Positions 1 through 5,651 of a stretch of 6,192 nt of DNA are shown here, piece by piece. The position numbers and the translations under genes were made by a program. Numbering within the stretch: position 1 is the first letter of the stretch; each line of letters opens with the position of its first letter. This DNA is from Candidatus Obscuribacterales bacterium (GTDB lineage Bacteria; Cyanobacteriota; Vampirovibrionia; Obscuribacterales; Obscuribacteraceae), in the NCBI GenBank assembly GCA_021732245.1, contig JAKFVJ010000033.1, positions 1-6,192 on the forward strand, in the 5' to 3' direction. The notes under the pieces are model-generated. The model saw nothing but the letters and a program-made list of their open reading frames with translations. It ran no database searches and was not told where the DNA came from.

Positions 1-20
1 ACTGTCGATTTAATGTGCGG

Positions 21-50
21 AAAAACTACTGGGACAATTCCGGGGTTTTT
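21..50 (+). terminator. Possible intrinsic terminator of a gene upstream of the window
   Basis: A short stem CTGGGA (29-34), loop CAA, TTCCGG (38-43) is followed by GG and five T residues (46-50) and preceded by an A-run (21-25), which can pair with the T-run. Two of the six stem pairs are G-U wobbles, so the hairpin is only moderately stable. The orientation fits termination of a rightward gene lying left of the window. No coding sequence is visible in 1-129. Confidence 0.35.
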
Positions 51-75
51 ATTCGCACTTGACTGTAACAAAATT

Positions 76-117
76 CCAATCAAACACCAAAAAGCGTTAT
101 CGGTGTTTGTCGATTGG
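76..117 (+). promoter_or_regulatory. Leader hairpin or operator dyad overlapping the first ribosome binding site
   Basis: CAAACACC (81-88) pairs perfectly with GGTGTTTG (102-109), and after a 3-base bulge (110-112) CCAAT (76-80) pairs with ATTGG (113-117). The result is a 13-bp stem with a 13-base loop. The last two G residues of the stem are the first two of the GGAGG ribosome site at 116-120 that serves the gene starting at 130. In RNA this could limit translation; in DNA it could be a binding site for the adjacent HTH protein. The pairing is seen directly; the role is inferred. No convincing -10 box is seen in front of it, although TTGACT (59-64) could be a -35. Confidence 0.5.
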
Positions 118-129
118 AGGTAATGACAT

Positions 130-414
130 ATGGTCTCAAGACGAGAATTAGAAAGCGGACTGGTGATGCGGGTAAAGTTGTCAGCTGCTGCGAAGCTGGC
201 AGGCGAGAGCCTCGTCACATTTGGCCGCAAAATCAAGGCTGGAGCATTGCCAGCGATTATCGATCCCACAAGCGGACGCATCTTCATCCCTGCTGAAAAG
301 CTTCTTGCTTATCTTAATGGCACACAGTATGCCCATGACCACCACAATAAAGATGCAATTCAGCGGATGGAAAAAGCAAGAGGCGCTAAAACAGCGACAA
401 GGAGGGGTAAATGA
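130..414 (+). CDS. Excisionase/AlpA-like helix-turn-helix DNA-binding protein
   Basis: A 94-residue basic protein. Residues about 15-62 follow the pattern of MerR-like/excisionase winged helix-turn-helix domains: a beta-start and helix (VKLSAAAKLAG), a second helix (ESLVTFGRKIKAGAL), a wing of the form P-A-x-x-D-P-x-S-G-R-x-F-I-P, then a helix (AEKLLAYLNG). The tail, about 76-94, is rich in Lys and Arg. Proteins of this type act as recombination directionality factors or as AlpA-like activators in integrated elements, which suits a gene at the head of a primase-helicase module. The start at 130 is chosen because GGAGG (116-120) lies 9 bases before it; the overlapping ATG at 114 is in another frame. 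The stop overlaps the next start as ATGA (411-414), so the two genes are translationally coupled. Whether it is an excisionase or a transcription regulator cannot be told from sequence. Confidence 0.72.
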   Translation: MVSRRELESGLVMRVKLSAAAKLAGESLVTFGRKIKAGALPAIIDPTSGRIFIPAEKLLAYLNGTQYAHDHHNKDAIQRMEKARGAKTATRRGK

Positions 415-716
415 AGATTCAATCAACTCAAGCGAAATTACAAAGAAGCGTGGAACACAAGCCTGAAAGAAAGGGTGGTTCCGAGACAGTAACATTTCAC
501 GATGCAGCGGAACTCACAGTGCATGTGTCGACTACCGGTGTGGACGGTGGCGACGGTAGTAAACATGAGATTGACCTGAAATTTGTAACAGGAACTAGCG
601 AGCCAGTATCGATCCACTTAACTGCCTGCGGCGATGGTGAAGCGCGCGTGCTGCAACAAGCTTTCCAGTACATGAGTGAGTTTTTCCTGAAGCACGGATT
701 TCATAGGTCTATATAA
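411..716 (+). CDS. Hypothetical protein, 101 residues, coupled to the HTH gene
   Basis: I do not recognise this protein. Its reality is supported by a strong GGAGG site at 401-405, inside the end of the upstream gene, by the ATGA overlap with that gene, and by the absence of any better frame in the interval. The N-terminal 25 residues are polar and basic. Residues about 26-71 look beta-rich, with alternating hydrophobic positions (TVTFHDAAELTVHVSTTG, EIDLKFVTG, VSIHLTACG) and Gly/Asp turns. The end (about 74-97) is a likely amphipathic helix (EARVLQQAFQYMSEFFLKHGF). There is no signal peptide, membrane segment or cysteine cluster. Lying between the HTH protein and the replication protein, it is probably a small accessory factor of the replication or control module, but that is guilt by association only. 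Confidence 0.6.
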   Translation: MKIQSTQAKLQRSVEHKPERKGGSETVTFHDAAELTVHVSTTGVDGGDGSKHEIDLKFVTGTSEPVSIHLTACGDGEARVLQQAFQYMSEFFLKHGFHRSI

Positions 717-731
717 GAGTATGCCCACAAT

Positions 732-766
732 AAAAAAGCCACTTCCGACTGGAATCGGAAAGTGGC
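732..766 (-). terminator. Hairpin with U-tract on the minus strand: intrinsic terminator facing left
   Basis: GCCACTTCCGA (738-748) pairs with TCGGAAAGTGGC (755-766), giving 11 base pairs with one bulged A and a 6-base loop. Six A residues at 732-737 become a U-tract directly after the stem in minus-strand RNA, so this reads as an intrinsic terminator for leftward transcription. On the plus strand no T-run follows, so rightward transcription from the HTH gene into the primase gene is probably not stopped, although the RNA would fold just before the primase ribosome site. No leftward gene lies to its right until 2854, so it would block antisense transcripts. Confidence 0.55.
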
Positions 767-785
767 GTAAATGGAGTAACTGGAT

Positions 786-2681
786 ATGACTATTGTCTCC
801 TCTGATAGAGGAACCGTCAACTTTGCTGCAATTCCCGACAAGCTGCAGATGCGACAGCAGTGGGTAATGTGGCGGTACGAAAAGCATGGCAGAAAAAAGC
901 CGACGAAGGTACCTTATCAGGTCGATGGTAAGTGCAAAGCAAAAAGCAATGATCCCACAACGTGGTCTGACTTTGCTGCATGTCATATACCCTTTGCATT
1001 GGGCGGATTTGACGGTATTGGTTTTGTCTTTGCTAAGGGCGATCATTTTACTGGCATCGACTTGGATAATTGCTATGACAATCAGGGGCAACTAGAACCT
1101 TGGGCACAGGCAATAATTGACAGATTCGCTGATACATATATTGAAAAATCACCATCTAAAAATGGGCTTCATATCTGGTGTGTCGGGCGTCCGCTTAAAA
1201 CCGGGGAAAAGAAATGGAAGAAGCAAGGCACTGATGAAGAGCAGGGAATAGAAATTTATGACTATACATCGCCGAGGTATTTCACTGTTACAGGCGATGT
1301 TATTAGCGGAGGGGAAATCGTTAATTGCCAGGGAGCTCTTGAATGGGTGTATCAAGTGCATTTTGCCGAGCAGTATGCTGAACCCAAGCAAATACGTTTT
1401 TCAAATGGACAGGTTGATATAGAGCTTGTTCGTACTGCCCTGTCCTTTATTCCGGCTGATGACTATAAGGTCTGGATCGACGTTGGAATGGCCCTAAAGG
1501 CTGAGGGGTTTGACATCGATATTTGGGATAAGTGGTCTCAGAAGTCAACCAACAAATATGTGCCCGCTGTGTGTGCTGAGAAGTGGAAAACGTTCAACGG
1601 TAACCGGATCGGTATAGCTACTGTCTTTTACCTTGCCAAGCAAAACGGTTTTGTTTTTCCAGTTGGACACTCTAAGGTAGAAAACCTTACACCTTCGGTG
1701 GCTATATCAACCATCACAGCCCCGGAGCTAATGAAAAAACAATTCACGGAACCACGCTGGGCGATTAAGCCAATTTTGCCAGAAGGGCTCACAATCATTG
1801 CCGGATCTCCAAAAGTAGGAAAGTCTTGGATGTCCTATAGCTTAGCCTGCGCAGTTGCTACCGGTGGCAAAGCCCTAGGTGTTTTTCAAGCTAGCCAGGG
1901 TGAAGTCTTATACCTAGCCCTAGAGGACAGCCAGAGAAGGCTCCAGGCTAGACTGAGTAAGCTATCGGCTGGAGACGATGGCTCTGTTTCAAGCAAGCTA
2001 ATGCTGTCTTGTGATATTCCCAGGTTTGACGAGGGAGGACTTAAAACACTTGAGCATTGGCTTGATGCGCACCCTGAATGTCGTTTAGTAATAATTGATA
2101 CTCTAGGTCGATTTAGTCCAGAGCCGAATGGAAAAATGAATGCTTATGACAATGATTACAGAGTTTTGGCACAGATGCAGAAGCTCGCTATTACACGACA
2201 AATAGCTCTTGTTTTTATTACTCATCTTCGAAAACAAACATCAAGCGATCCAATAGAACAGGTTATGGGCAGCACAGGCATTACAGGTGCTGCTGATGCA
2301 ATCTGGCTTCTAAAGCGGGGGCGAGGTGAAGTAAATGGCACGCTTATCATCACAGGGCGCGATGTTGAAGAACAAGAATTGGCAGTGCAATTAAACAAAG
2401 ACACATGTCACTGGGTTGCTTTGGGTGATGCGGTTAAGTACGCATTGGGTAATGAGCGATTGGAAGTTTTTGAGTACCTTGGAGCTGCAAGTAAACCAGT
2501 TGGACCGAAGGAAGTTGCGCAAGCATTGGGACGAAAAGAGGGCAATATCAAAAATTTGATGCATCGGATGCACCAAGCCGGACAAATTAGTAAATCAGAT
2601 CGTGGAAAATACTTTGTGCTGAACCCAGCCGATTACTTTGATGACTTTGTACCCGAGATCCAGACCAGCACGGAATGCTAG
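786..2681 (+). CDS. Replication protein: PrimPol-type primase fused to RepA-like AAA helicase
   Basis: A 631-residue multidomain replication initiator. Residues about 14-190 form an archaeo-eukaryotic-type primase/polymerase (PrimPol) domain: an N-terminal QWVMWRYE and K-x-T-K-V-P-Y signature, the metal-binding motif I-D-L-D (D92, D94), S-P-S-K-N-G-L-H (H129), an acidic G-I-E (E156) and R-Y-F-T-V-T-G (164-170). About 208-290 resembles the PriCT-2 segment that follows such primases. About 320-548 is a RecA-fold helicase: Walker A GSPKVGKS (340-347), Walker B LVIID (434-438), FITH (477-480) and a TGRD (522-525) that may hold the arginine finger. About 555-613 is a winged helix (P-K-E-V-A-Q-A-L-G, then G-x-I-S-K-S-D-R-G-K-Y), probably for binding origin DNA. 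All key residues are present, so it should be active. GGAG at 773-776 supports the start. The architecture is typical of plasmids, phages and satellite islands, where one protein primes and unwinds at a nearby origin; the repeats just downstream fit this. Confidence 0.92.
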   Translation: MTIVSSDRGTVNFAAIPDKLQMRQQWVMWRYEKHGRKKPTKVPYQVDGKCKAKSNDPTTWSDFAACHIPFALGGFDGIGFVFAKGDHFTGIDLDNCYDNQGQLEPWAQAIIDRFADTYIEKSPSKNGLHIWCVGRPLKTGEKKWKKQGTDEEQGIEIYDYTSPRYFTVTGDVISGGEIVNCQGALEWVYQVHFAEQYAEPKQIRFSNGQVDIELVRTALSFIPADDYKVWIDVGMALKAEGFDIDIWDKWSQKSTNKYVPAVCAEKWKTFNGNRIGIATVFYLAKQNGFVFPVGHSKVENLTPSVAISTITAPELMKKQFTEPRWAIKPILPEGLTIIAGSPKVGKSWMSYSLACAVATGGKALGVFQASQGEVLYLALEDSQRRLQARLSKLSAGDDGSVSSKLMLSCDIPRFDEGGLKTLEHWLDAHPECRLVIIDTLGRFSPEPNGKMNAYDNDYRVLAQMQKLAITRQIALVFITHLRKQTSSDPIEQVMGSTGITGAADAIWLLKRGRGEVNGTLIITGRDVEEQELAVQLNKDTCHWVALGDAVKYALGNERLEVFEYLGAASKPVGPKEVAQALGRKEGNIKNLMHRMHQAGQISKSDRGKYFVLNPADYFDDFVPEIQTSTEC

Positions 2682-2696
2682 AGGATATCCATGATA

Positions 2697-2748
2697 ATTA
2701 CCTTCAATTACTTTGGGTGACAAGGTAACCAAAGTAATCGAAGGTAAT
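2697..2748. repeat. Inverted repeat with 20-bp arms just behind the replication gene
   Basis: The arm 2697-2716 and the reverse complement of 2729-2748 match at 19 of 20 positions, separated by 12 bases. Each arm is built from the same short words found as direct repeats here (AAGGTAAT and AAAGTAAT). It starts 16 bases after the stop of the primase-helicase gene. No T-run follows either side, so a simple terminator is unlikely. A cruciform or a symmetric protein-binding site at a replication origin is the favoured reading. Confidence 0.75.
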
Positions 2749-2815
2749 CGATAGGAGGATTCCATCGAAGGCTCTCGGGGATGGCATTAAGAAGCGAAGT
2801 AACCAAGGTAATCGA
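2722..2815 (+). other. Candidate replication origin with iteron-like GTAAYC repeats
   Basis: GTAAYC occurs on the plus strand at 2725, 2734, 2744, 2799 and 2808, with inverted AAGGTAAT/AAAGTAAT copies at 2697-2716. Within each cluster the spacing is 9-10 bases, about one helical turn. The two clusters, 2722-2741 and 2796-2815, agree at 17 of 20 positions. An A/T-only-stem hairpin (2820-2839) follows. Iteron clusters next to an A/T-rich stretch, close to the gene for the primase-helicase, are the usual form of origins in plasmids and phage satellites. The repeats are seen; the origin function is inferred. Confidence 0.55.
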
Positions 2816-2819
2816 GAAC

Positions 2820-2839
2820 TATCTTTTCAATAAAAGATA
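2820..2839. terminator. A/T-rich hairpin between convergent genes
   Basis: TATCTTTT (2820-2827) and AAAAGATA (2832-2839) form a perfect 8-bp stem with loop CAAT. It lies between the convergent replication and DUF5681 genes, 14 bases past the stop of the latter. It might be a weak bidirectional terminator, with T or A runs inside the stem, or an easily melted part of the neighbouring origin. With only one G-C pair in the stem it is a weak terminator. Confidence 0.3.
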
Positions 2840-2853
2840 ATCCGATCATCAGT

Positions 2854-3312
2854 TTAATCAGTGGCTGCTTTCCATCTGGCAGCTTCCAACTTTCTAGCTT
2901 CGGACAGGTCTGCTTCAATTTGAGGCGCTCTCTCAATCAACATTTGTTTCCAATCTCTGACATCTACATCAGCATTGACTGGTTGAAGCGATTGAATTGG
3001 CTTTCCCCAAGCTCTATCTAAAAGAGCGCCTGCGGCAGAAACACGAGCATTTGGCGAAGCACCTTTATCATTGCAAATCTCGACCAATGTGGCTAATGCT
3101 TCCGCAGTATGCTGCTTAGCCAGGTCAGAAATTAAATAAGAAGCTTTTGGTCTCCCATTAGGATTGCCACTCTGCCCCTTCTTCCATAAGTAATCTCTCG
3201 TTTCTTTTGTGGCTGTATTCTTCGAATTATTACCAAGTGGTACCACGTTGCCTGTCAGCACAGGTATTGATGTTATAGCCTCATCCTCCAAGGTAGGTAG
3301 CGGTTTAGTCAT
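2854..3312 (-). CDS. DUF5681 domain protein (phage packaging-associated family)
   Basis: A 152-residue protein. Residues 45-56 carry the hallmark K-G-Q-S-G-N-P-N-G-R-P-K of DUF5681, a family usually encoded next to the phage large terminase and suspected to be a small-terminase-like or DNA-binding protein. The N-G-R-P-K core resembles an AT-hook. Residues about 69-105 (TAEALATLVEICNDKG, then A-R-V-S-A-A-G-A-L-L-D-R-A-W-G-K-P) form the helical pair typical of the family, and the C-terminal part is a charged helix (about 119-148). Length is normal for the family, with no sign of decay. The start is firm: AGGAG at 3321-3325 lies 8 bases before it, behind a good promoter. No large terminase is present here, so it stands alone. 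In a primase-helicase island this could redirect helper-phage packaging, as satellite small terminases do, but that is inference. Confidence 0.75.
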   Translation of the reverse strand: MTKPLPTLEDEAITSIPVLTGNVVPLGNNSKNTATKETRDYLWKKGQSGNPNGRPKASYLISDLAKQHTAEALATLVEICNDKGASPNARVSAAGALLDRAWGKPIQSLQPVNADVDVRDWKQMLIERAPQIEADLSEARKLEAARWKAATD

Positions 3313-3344
3313 TCGGGTGTCTCCTGCTTAAATAATGCGCCTCC

Positions 3345-3372
3345 ATTATATGTCAGACTACACACTTCGCAA
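3345..3372 (-). promoter_or_regulatory. Sigma70-like promoter of the DUF5681 gene
   Basis: On the minus strand, TTGCGA (3372-3367) and a perfect TATAAT (3350-3345) are separated by 16 bases. Transcription would begin near 3338, giving a leader of about 25 bases that contains the AGGAG site. The -35 matches the consensus at 4 of 6 positions. This suggests the DUF5681 gene is transcribed on its own rather than only by read-through from the TPR gene. Confidence 0.6.
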
Positions 3373-3410
3373 AACTGTTTAATGGTCTGTGGGCAGTACA
3401 AGCAACTAAT

Positions 3411-3440
3411 GTGATTGTTGACAGTTAAACCGGCAATCAC
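3411..3440 (+). repeat. Short inverted repeat in the gap between the DUF5681 and TPR genes
   Basis: GTGATTG (3411-3417) and CAATCAC (3434-3440) are perfect inverted copies; with two G-U pairs the stem reaches 10 bp around a 10-base loop on plus-strand RNA. There is no T-run, so it is a poor terminator for the leftward TPR gene. It may be an operator for the nearby leftward promoter. The rest of the 3313-3482 gap shows no gene I can support. Confidence 0.25.
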
Positions 3441-3482
3441 GGATTGTTATCGATGAACTGCTTGAAGTTTGCAAGCACAACG

Positions 3483-4997
3483 TCAGTAATTTGTAGCGAT
3501 GTTTATCTTAGTACTCTGCCTGGCTCTACCTGCTACATCGCCTAATCGTAAATAAGCATCTTCTAGCCAGTCTGGATGCTCTCTAATACGCTGTGAAAGT
3601 ATCGTCAAAGACTTTATCCCACAATAATATCGACTCAGGATGATCGCCTTGCAGTAATCAGCAACGGAGTTCTGATAGCGTTCTTGTGCACGATATGCAT
3701 CGCCACGCTTCTTGTAAATTAGTGCGGTGATTCGATTCAAAGTCTCAAACTGACCGTCTAAAGCTGAAGAGTAATCTTCAATTGCTTGTTCGTAGTGCTG
3801 AAGCTCCAGGTGTGCGTCCCCGCGGCTTTCAAAGGTACTCGCTCTTCGGTCGCCGAGACTGATTGCTTTGCTGTAATCAGCCAATGCTTTCTCGTATTGT
3901 CCAAGCTCCCAGTAAATGTGCCCACGTTGTACAAATTGCGATAGCGAATGTGGATAACGGGCAAGATACTTGTGGAGCTTCCTAAGTTCTTTCAGATAGT
4001 CCCTTGCTTTTTGCTTATACTTTCCAGCCATCACCCTGGAATGACGCTCCAATTCTTTAGCAAGGTTGGCAGCTTTCATGGTATCCGCAGCGAATTGCTG
4101 ATGGTCTCCTGTGGCATGATATGCGGTGGCCCGCTCTCTGTAAGCATGCATGGCTCCCCACCCATAACCAGTGTCGAGATAATGACGTAATCCACTTGTA
4201 TAGTCCATGATGGCTTCGGAGTATTGTCCGGTCGCAAAATAAACTGCGCCGCGCTCCAAAAAGGTTACTCCGCACGGCTCCTGTTTAATTGCTTTAGTAC
4301 ATTCATGAATTGTTATTCGGTGCCATTCCAGTTCTTGGGAGGTCTGTTGGGAGCGAACATAGTCTATTGTGCTTGCTGAATCTAGTTTGAGTATTTTTTT
4401 TAGTGTTCGTCTATGTTCCCTATTCACCTTCTTTTGAACTTTTAGGATTTCATAGACATCCCACCAATGGGAACAGCAGATTCCACCCGCAATGGTAAGA
4501 TCCCAGATTGCTTTTTGATACTGTCCCTGGTCTTGGTAAACGGCACCACGGACTAAATATGCCATGGGCTGCAGTCGACAAAGTTTAACAGCTACCGTGA
4601 GATCGGCGATGGCTCTGTCATACTGTCCCAGGTTGTTCAATGCTATTCCGCGTAGGACGTAAGACCAGGCGTATTTAGGATCGATACTAATTGCTTTACT
4701 GTATTGTTCAATGCTATATCTGTAACTATCAATACCTTTTCGACTATTGAACCCCGCCGCAAGGCAATCATCCACTTCAGCCCATTTGTTTGTTAGCCTG
4801 CGCTTCGCAGATTCCCAAAGATACAGAATACCTGCAATGGCTGCGACCTCAATTACTGTTGTAGCGTTGGACTCAACACGAAAATAGACTCCGGCCACGA
4901 ATAATAATAAGAACAACGCCACACCAAATGTTTCGTATTTGAGGCATCGCCGGAAATGATTTGCGTTTGCAGGCAACTCCCATAATTTTATCGACAT
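3483..4997 (-). CDS. Membrane-anchored tetratricopeptide-repeat protein
   Basis: A 504-residue protein with two N-terminal membrane segments, about 24-39 (FGVALFLLLFVAGVYF) and 46-61 (TTVIEVAAIAGILYLW). Flanking basic residues (RRCLK before, AKRR after) predict a hairpin with both ends in the cytoplasm. The remainder is a chain of TPR units: about 92-108, 110-140, 146-170, 226-240, 243-273, 286-312, 352-382, 387-413 and 424-453, with the typical W/A-x-x-x-x-x-R-G, G-Q-Y-x-x-A-I-x-D-Y and K-A-I-x-L-x-P elements. Two charged non-TPR helical stretches (about 180-222 and 313-348) interrupt the array. No enzymatic domain is visible, so it should be a cytoplasmic-face protein-binding scaffold. The ribosome site is weak (AAGGA about 14 bases before the ATG), and no clear promoter is seen. 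It is a likely cargo gene of the island; a stress, defence or assembly role cannot be assigned from sequence. Confidence 0.8.
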   Translation of the reverse strand: MSIKLWELPANANHFRRCLKYETFGVALFLLLFVAGVYFRVESNATTVIEVAAIAGILYLWESAKRRLTNKWAEVDDCLAAGFNSRKGIDSYRYSIEQYSKAISIDPKYAWSYVLRGIALNNLGQYDRAIADLTVAVKLCRLQPMAYLVRGAVYQDQGQYQKAIWDLTIAGGICCSHWWDVYEILKVQKKVNREHRRTLKKILKLDSASTIDYVRSQQTSQELEWHRITIHECTKAIKQEPCGVTFLERGAVYFATGQYSEAIMDYTSGLRHYLDTGYGWGAMHAYRERATAYHATGDHQQFAADTMKAANLAKELERHSRVMAGKYKQKARDYLKELRKLHKYLARYPHSLSQFVQRGHIYWELGQYEKALADYSKAISLGDRRASTFESRGDAHLELQHYEQAIEDYSSALDGQFETLNRITALIYKKRGDAYRAQERYQNSVADYCKAIILSRYYCGIKSLTILSQRIREHPDWLEDAYLRLGDVAGRARQSTKINIATNY

Positions 4998-5174
4998 TGG
5001 TGATTACTATTTCCTTCAATATTCAGTAGTTCGACGTGCTTGCCAGTTTGTCAGTGCATCTGTTCGTTGGTTGAGGATTAGTGAGACTAATGCACCCACA
5101 ACATTACCTGTGATAGTAACGACCGTCCTGCCGCTGATACATTGTGACTCGTTCTTTTTCTTGTAATCCGTTCT

Positions 5175-5192
5175 TTATCACTATCTTGATAA
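5175..5192. promoter_or_regulatory. Candidate XRE operator dyad
   Basis: TTATCA (5175-5180) and TGATAA (5187-5192) are perfect inverted copies with a 6-base centre, an 18-bp site of the size bound by a dimer of a lambda-repressor-type HTH protein. It lies about 115 bases before the XRE gene and just beside the possible leftward -10 at 5202-5207, where binding could repress the TPR gene. Assignment to the XRE protein is inferred from proximity. Confidence 0.35.
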
Positions 5193-5255
5193 GCTCTGGC
5201 TATTATATGGATATCGCCAAAGCCTGCATTAGCACGGGTAAATAGTGGTGTTTCC

Positions 5256-5287
5256 CTCCATATGTGGAGTGGTCACCTGTGGGGTGA
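5256..5287. promoter_or_regulatory. Tandem dyads directly before the XRE gene
   Basis: CTCCA-tatg-TGGAG (5256-5269) and TCACC-tgtgg-GGTGA (5273-5287) are two perfect 5-bp inverted repeats in tandem, ending 18 bases before the XRE start codon. They cover the place expected for a -35 region if TCTAAT (5296-5301) is the -10, so they could be an autoregulatory operator. Confidence 0.3.
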
Positions 5288-5295
5288 TAGCGCAC

Positions 5296-5301
5296 TCTAA
5301 T
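5296..5301 (+). promoter_or_regulatory. Possible -10 box of a leaderless XRE transcript
   Basis: TCTAAT matches the TATAAT consensus at 5 of 6 positions and ends 4 bases before the ATG at 5306, which would place the transcription start at or next to the start codon. There is no recognisable -35 and no ribosome binding site, which together make a leaderless mRNA plausible but unproven. Confidence 0.3.
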
Positions 5302-5305
5302 CCTT

Positions 5306-5527
5306 ATGCTGACAAGGAAAAGAGCTGCCAAGAGGCTTGCCAAGCGATTAAGGCAATTGCGTGAATCCAAGGGACTCAGCCAGGAAGAGCTTGCTTACGA
5401 GGCGCGGTTAGGCAGATCCTATTACTGGCGTGTCGAGCAAGGGTTAATCAATGTGACCCTTGAAACACTGGTTCGGCTATGCAATGTACTCAAGGCAGAA
5501 ATTGTTGATTTGTTCAAAGAATCGTAG
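5306..5527 (+). CDS. XRE-family helix-turn-helix transcription regulator
   Basis: A 73-residue single-domain regulator of the lambda Cro/C1 (XRE, HTH_3) type. After a basic N-terminus (residues 1-13, rich in Arg and Lys), the five-helix fold follows: L-R-Q-L-R-E-S-K-G-L-S-Q-E-E-L-A (15-30) with helix 2, recognition helix about 35-43 (LGRSYYWRVEQG), then T-L-E-T-L-V-R-L-C-N-V-L (about 52-63) and the closing D-L-F. No ligand or peptidase domain follows, so it is a bare DNA-binding protein of the kind found as phage or restriction-modification controllers. The start at 5306 is the only ATG available after the in-frame stop at 5288-5290, yet it has no Shine-Dalgarno sequence. It probably controls itself and the divergent TPR gene, or the membrane gene 124 bases downstream. 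Confidence 0.88.
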   Translation: MLTRKRAAKRLAKRLRQLRESKGLSQEELAYEARLGRSYYWRVEQGLINVTLETLVRLCNVLKAEIVDLFKES

Positions 5528-5651
5528 CGAAGAGAGAGCCATTTGTTGAGTAAAATCATTAAATTCCAACGATGCGTTTGATAGTTGGTTTTCAGAGGAA
5601 CACTATATTATTGCCACCTTTAGCTTGGTATAGGGTGAAGTTGAACGTAGG

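Larger units (their letters stand above)
4998..5305. other. Divergent intergenic region rich in small dyads
   Basis: This 308-base gap between the leftward TPR gene and the rightward XRE gene holds no gene I can support. It contains several perfect short dyads: ATTAGT-gag-ACTAAT (5077-5091), TTATCA-6-TGATAA (5175-5192), CTCCA-tatg-TGGAG (5256-5269) and TCACC-5-GGTGA (5273-5287). It also holds a near-repeat CGTTCTTTTTC/CGTTCTTTATC (5150-5160, 5169-5179) and GTGATAG at 5110-5116 and 5284-5290. A TATAAT on the minus strand (5207-5202) might drive the TPR gene with a leader of about 200 bases, but has no good -35. The pattern suits a region controlled by the adjacent XRE regulator. Confidence 0.5.

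Noticed and set aside
181..495. 104-codon minus-strand frame across the HTH and hypothetical genes.
   Set aside because: It is antisense to two coupled genes with strong ribosome sites; the Cys/Ser/Phe-rich composition is typical of a shadow frame.
618..1091. 157-codon open frame on the minus strand overlapping the primase start.
   Set aside because: It lies antisense to the well-supported PrimPol domain, has no ribosome site and shows no recognisable domain.
2697..2815. Repeats read as a CRISPR array.
   Set aside because: Units are 6-12 bases with spacing of about one helical turn, too short for repeats and spacers, and no cas gene is present.
3418..3450. Perfect TTGACA (3418-3423) as a rightward promoter.
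   Set aside because: No acceptable -10 at 16-18 bases, and both adjacent genes run leftward.
5207..5245. 12-codon frame M-D-I-A-K-A-C-I-S-T-G-K in the divergent region.
   Set aside because: No ribosome site or promoter at a proper distance; a length expected by chance.
5262..5300. 12-codon frame (M-W-S-G-H-L-W-G-D-S-A-L) ending just before the XRE start, like a leader peptide.
   Set aside because: No ribosome site before it, and its sequence is largely the tandem dyads; no attenuator structure follows.
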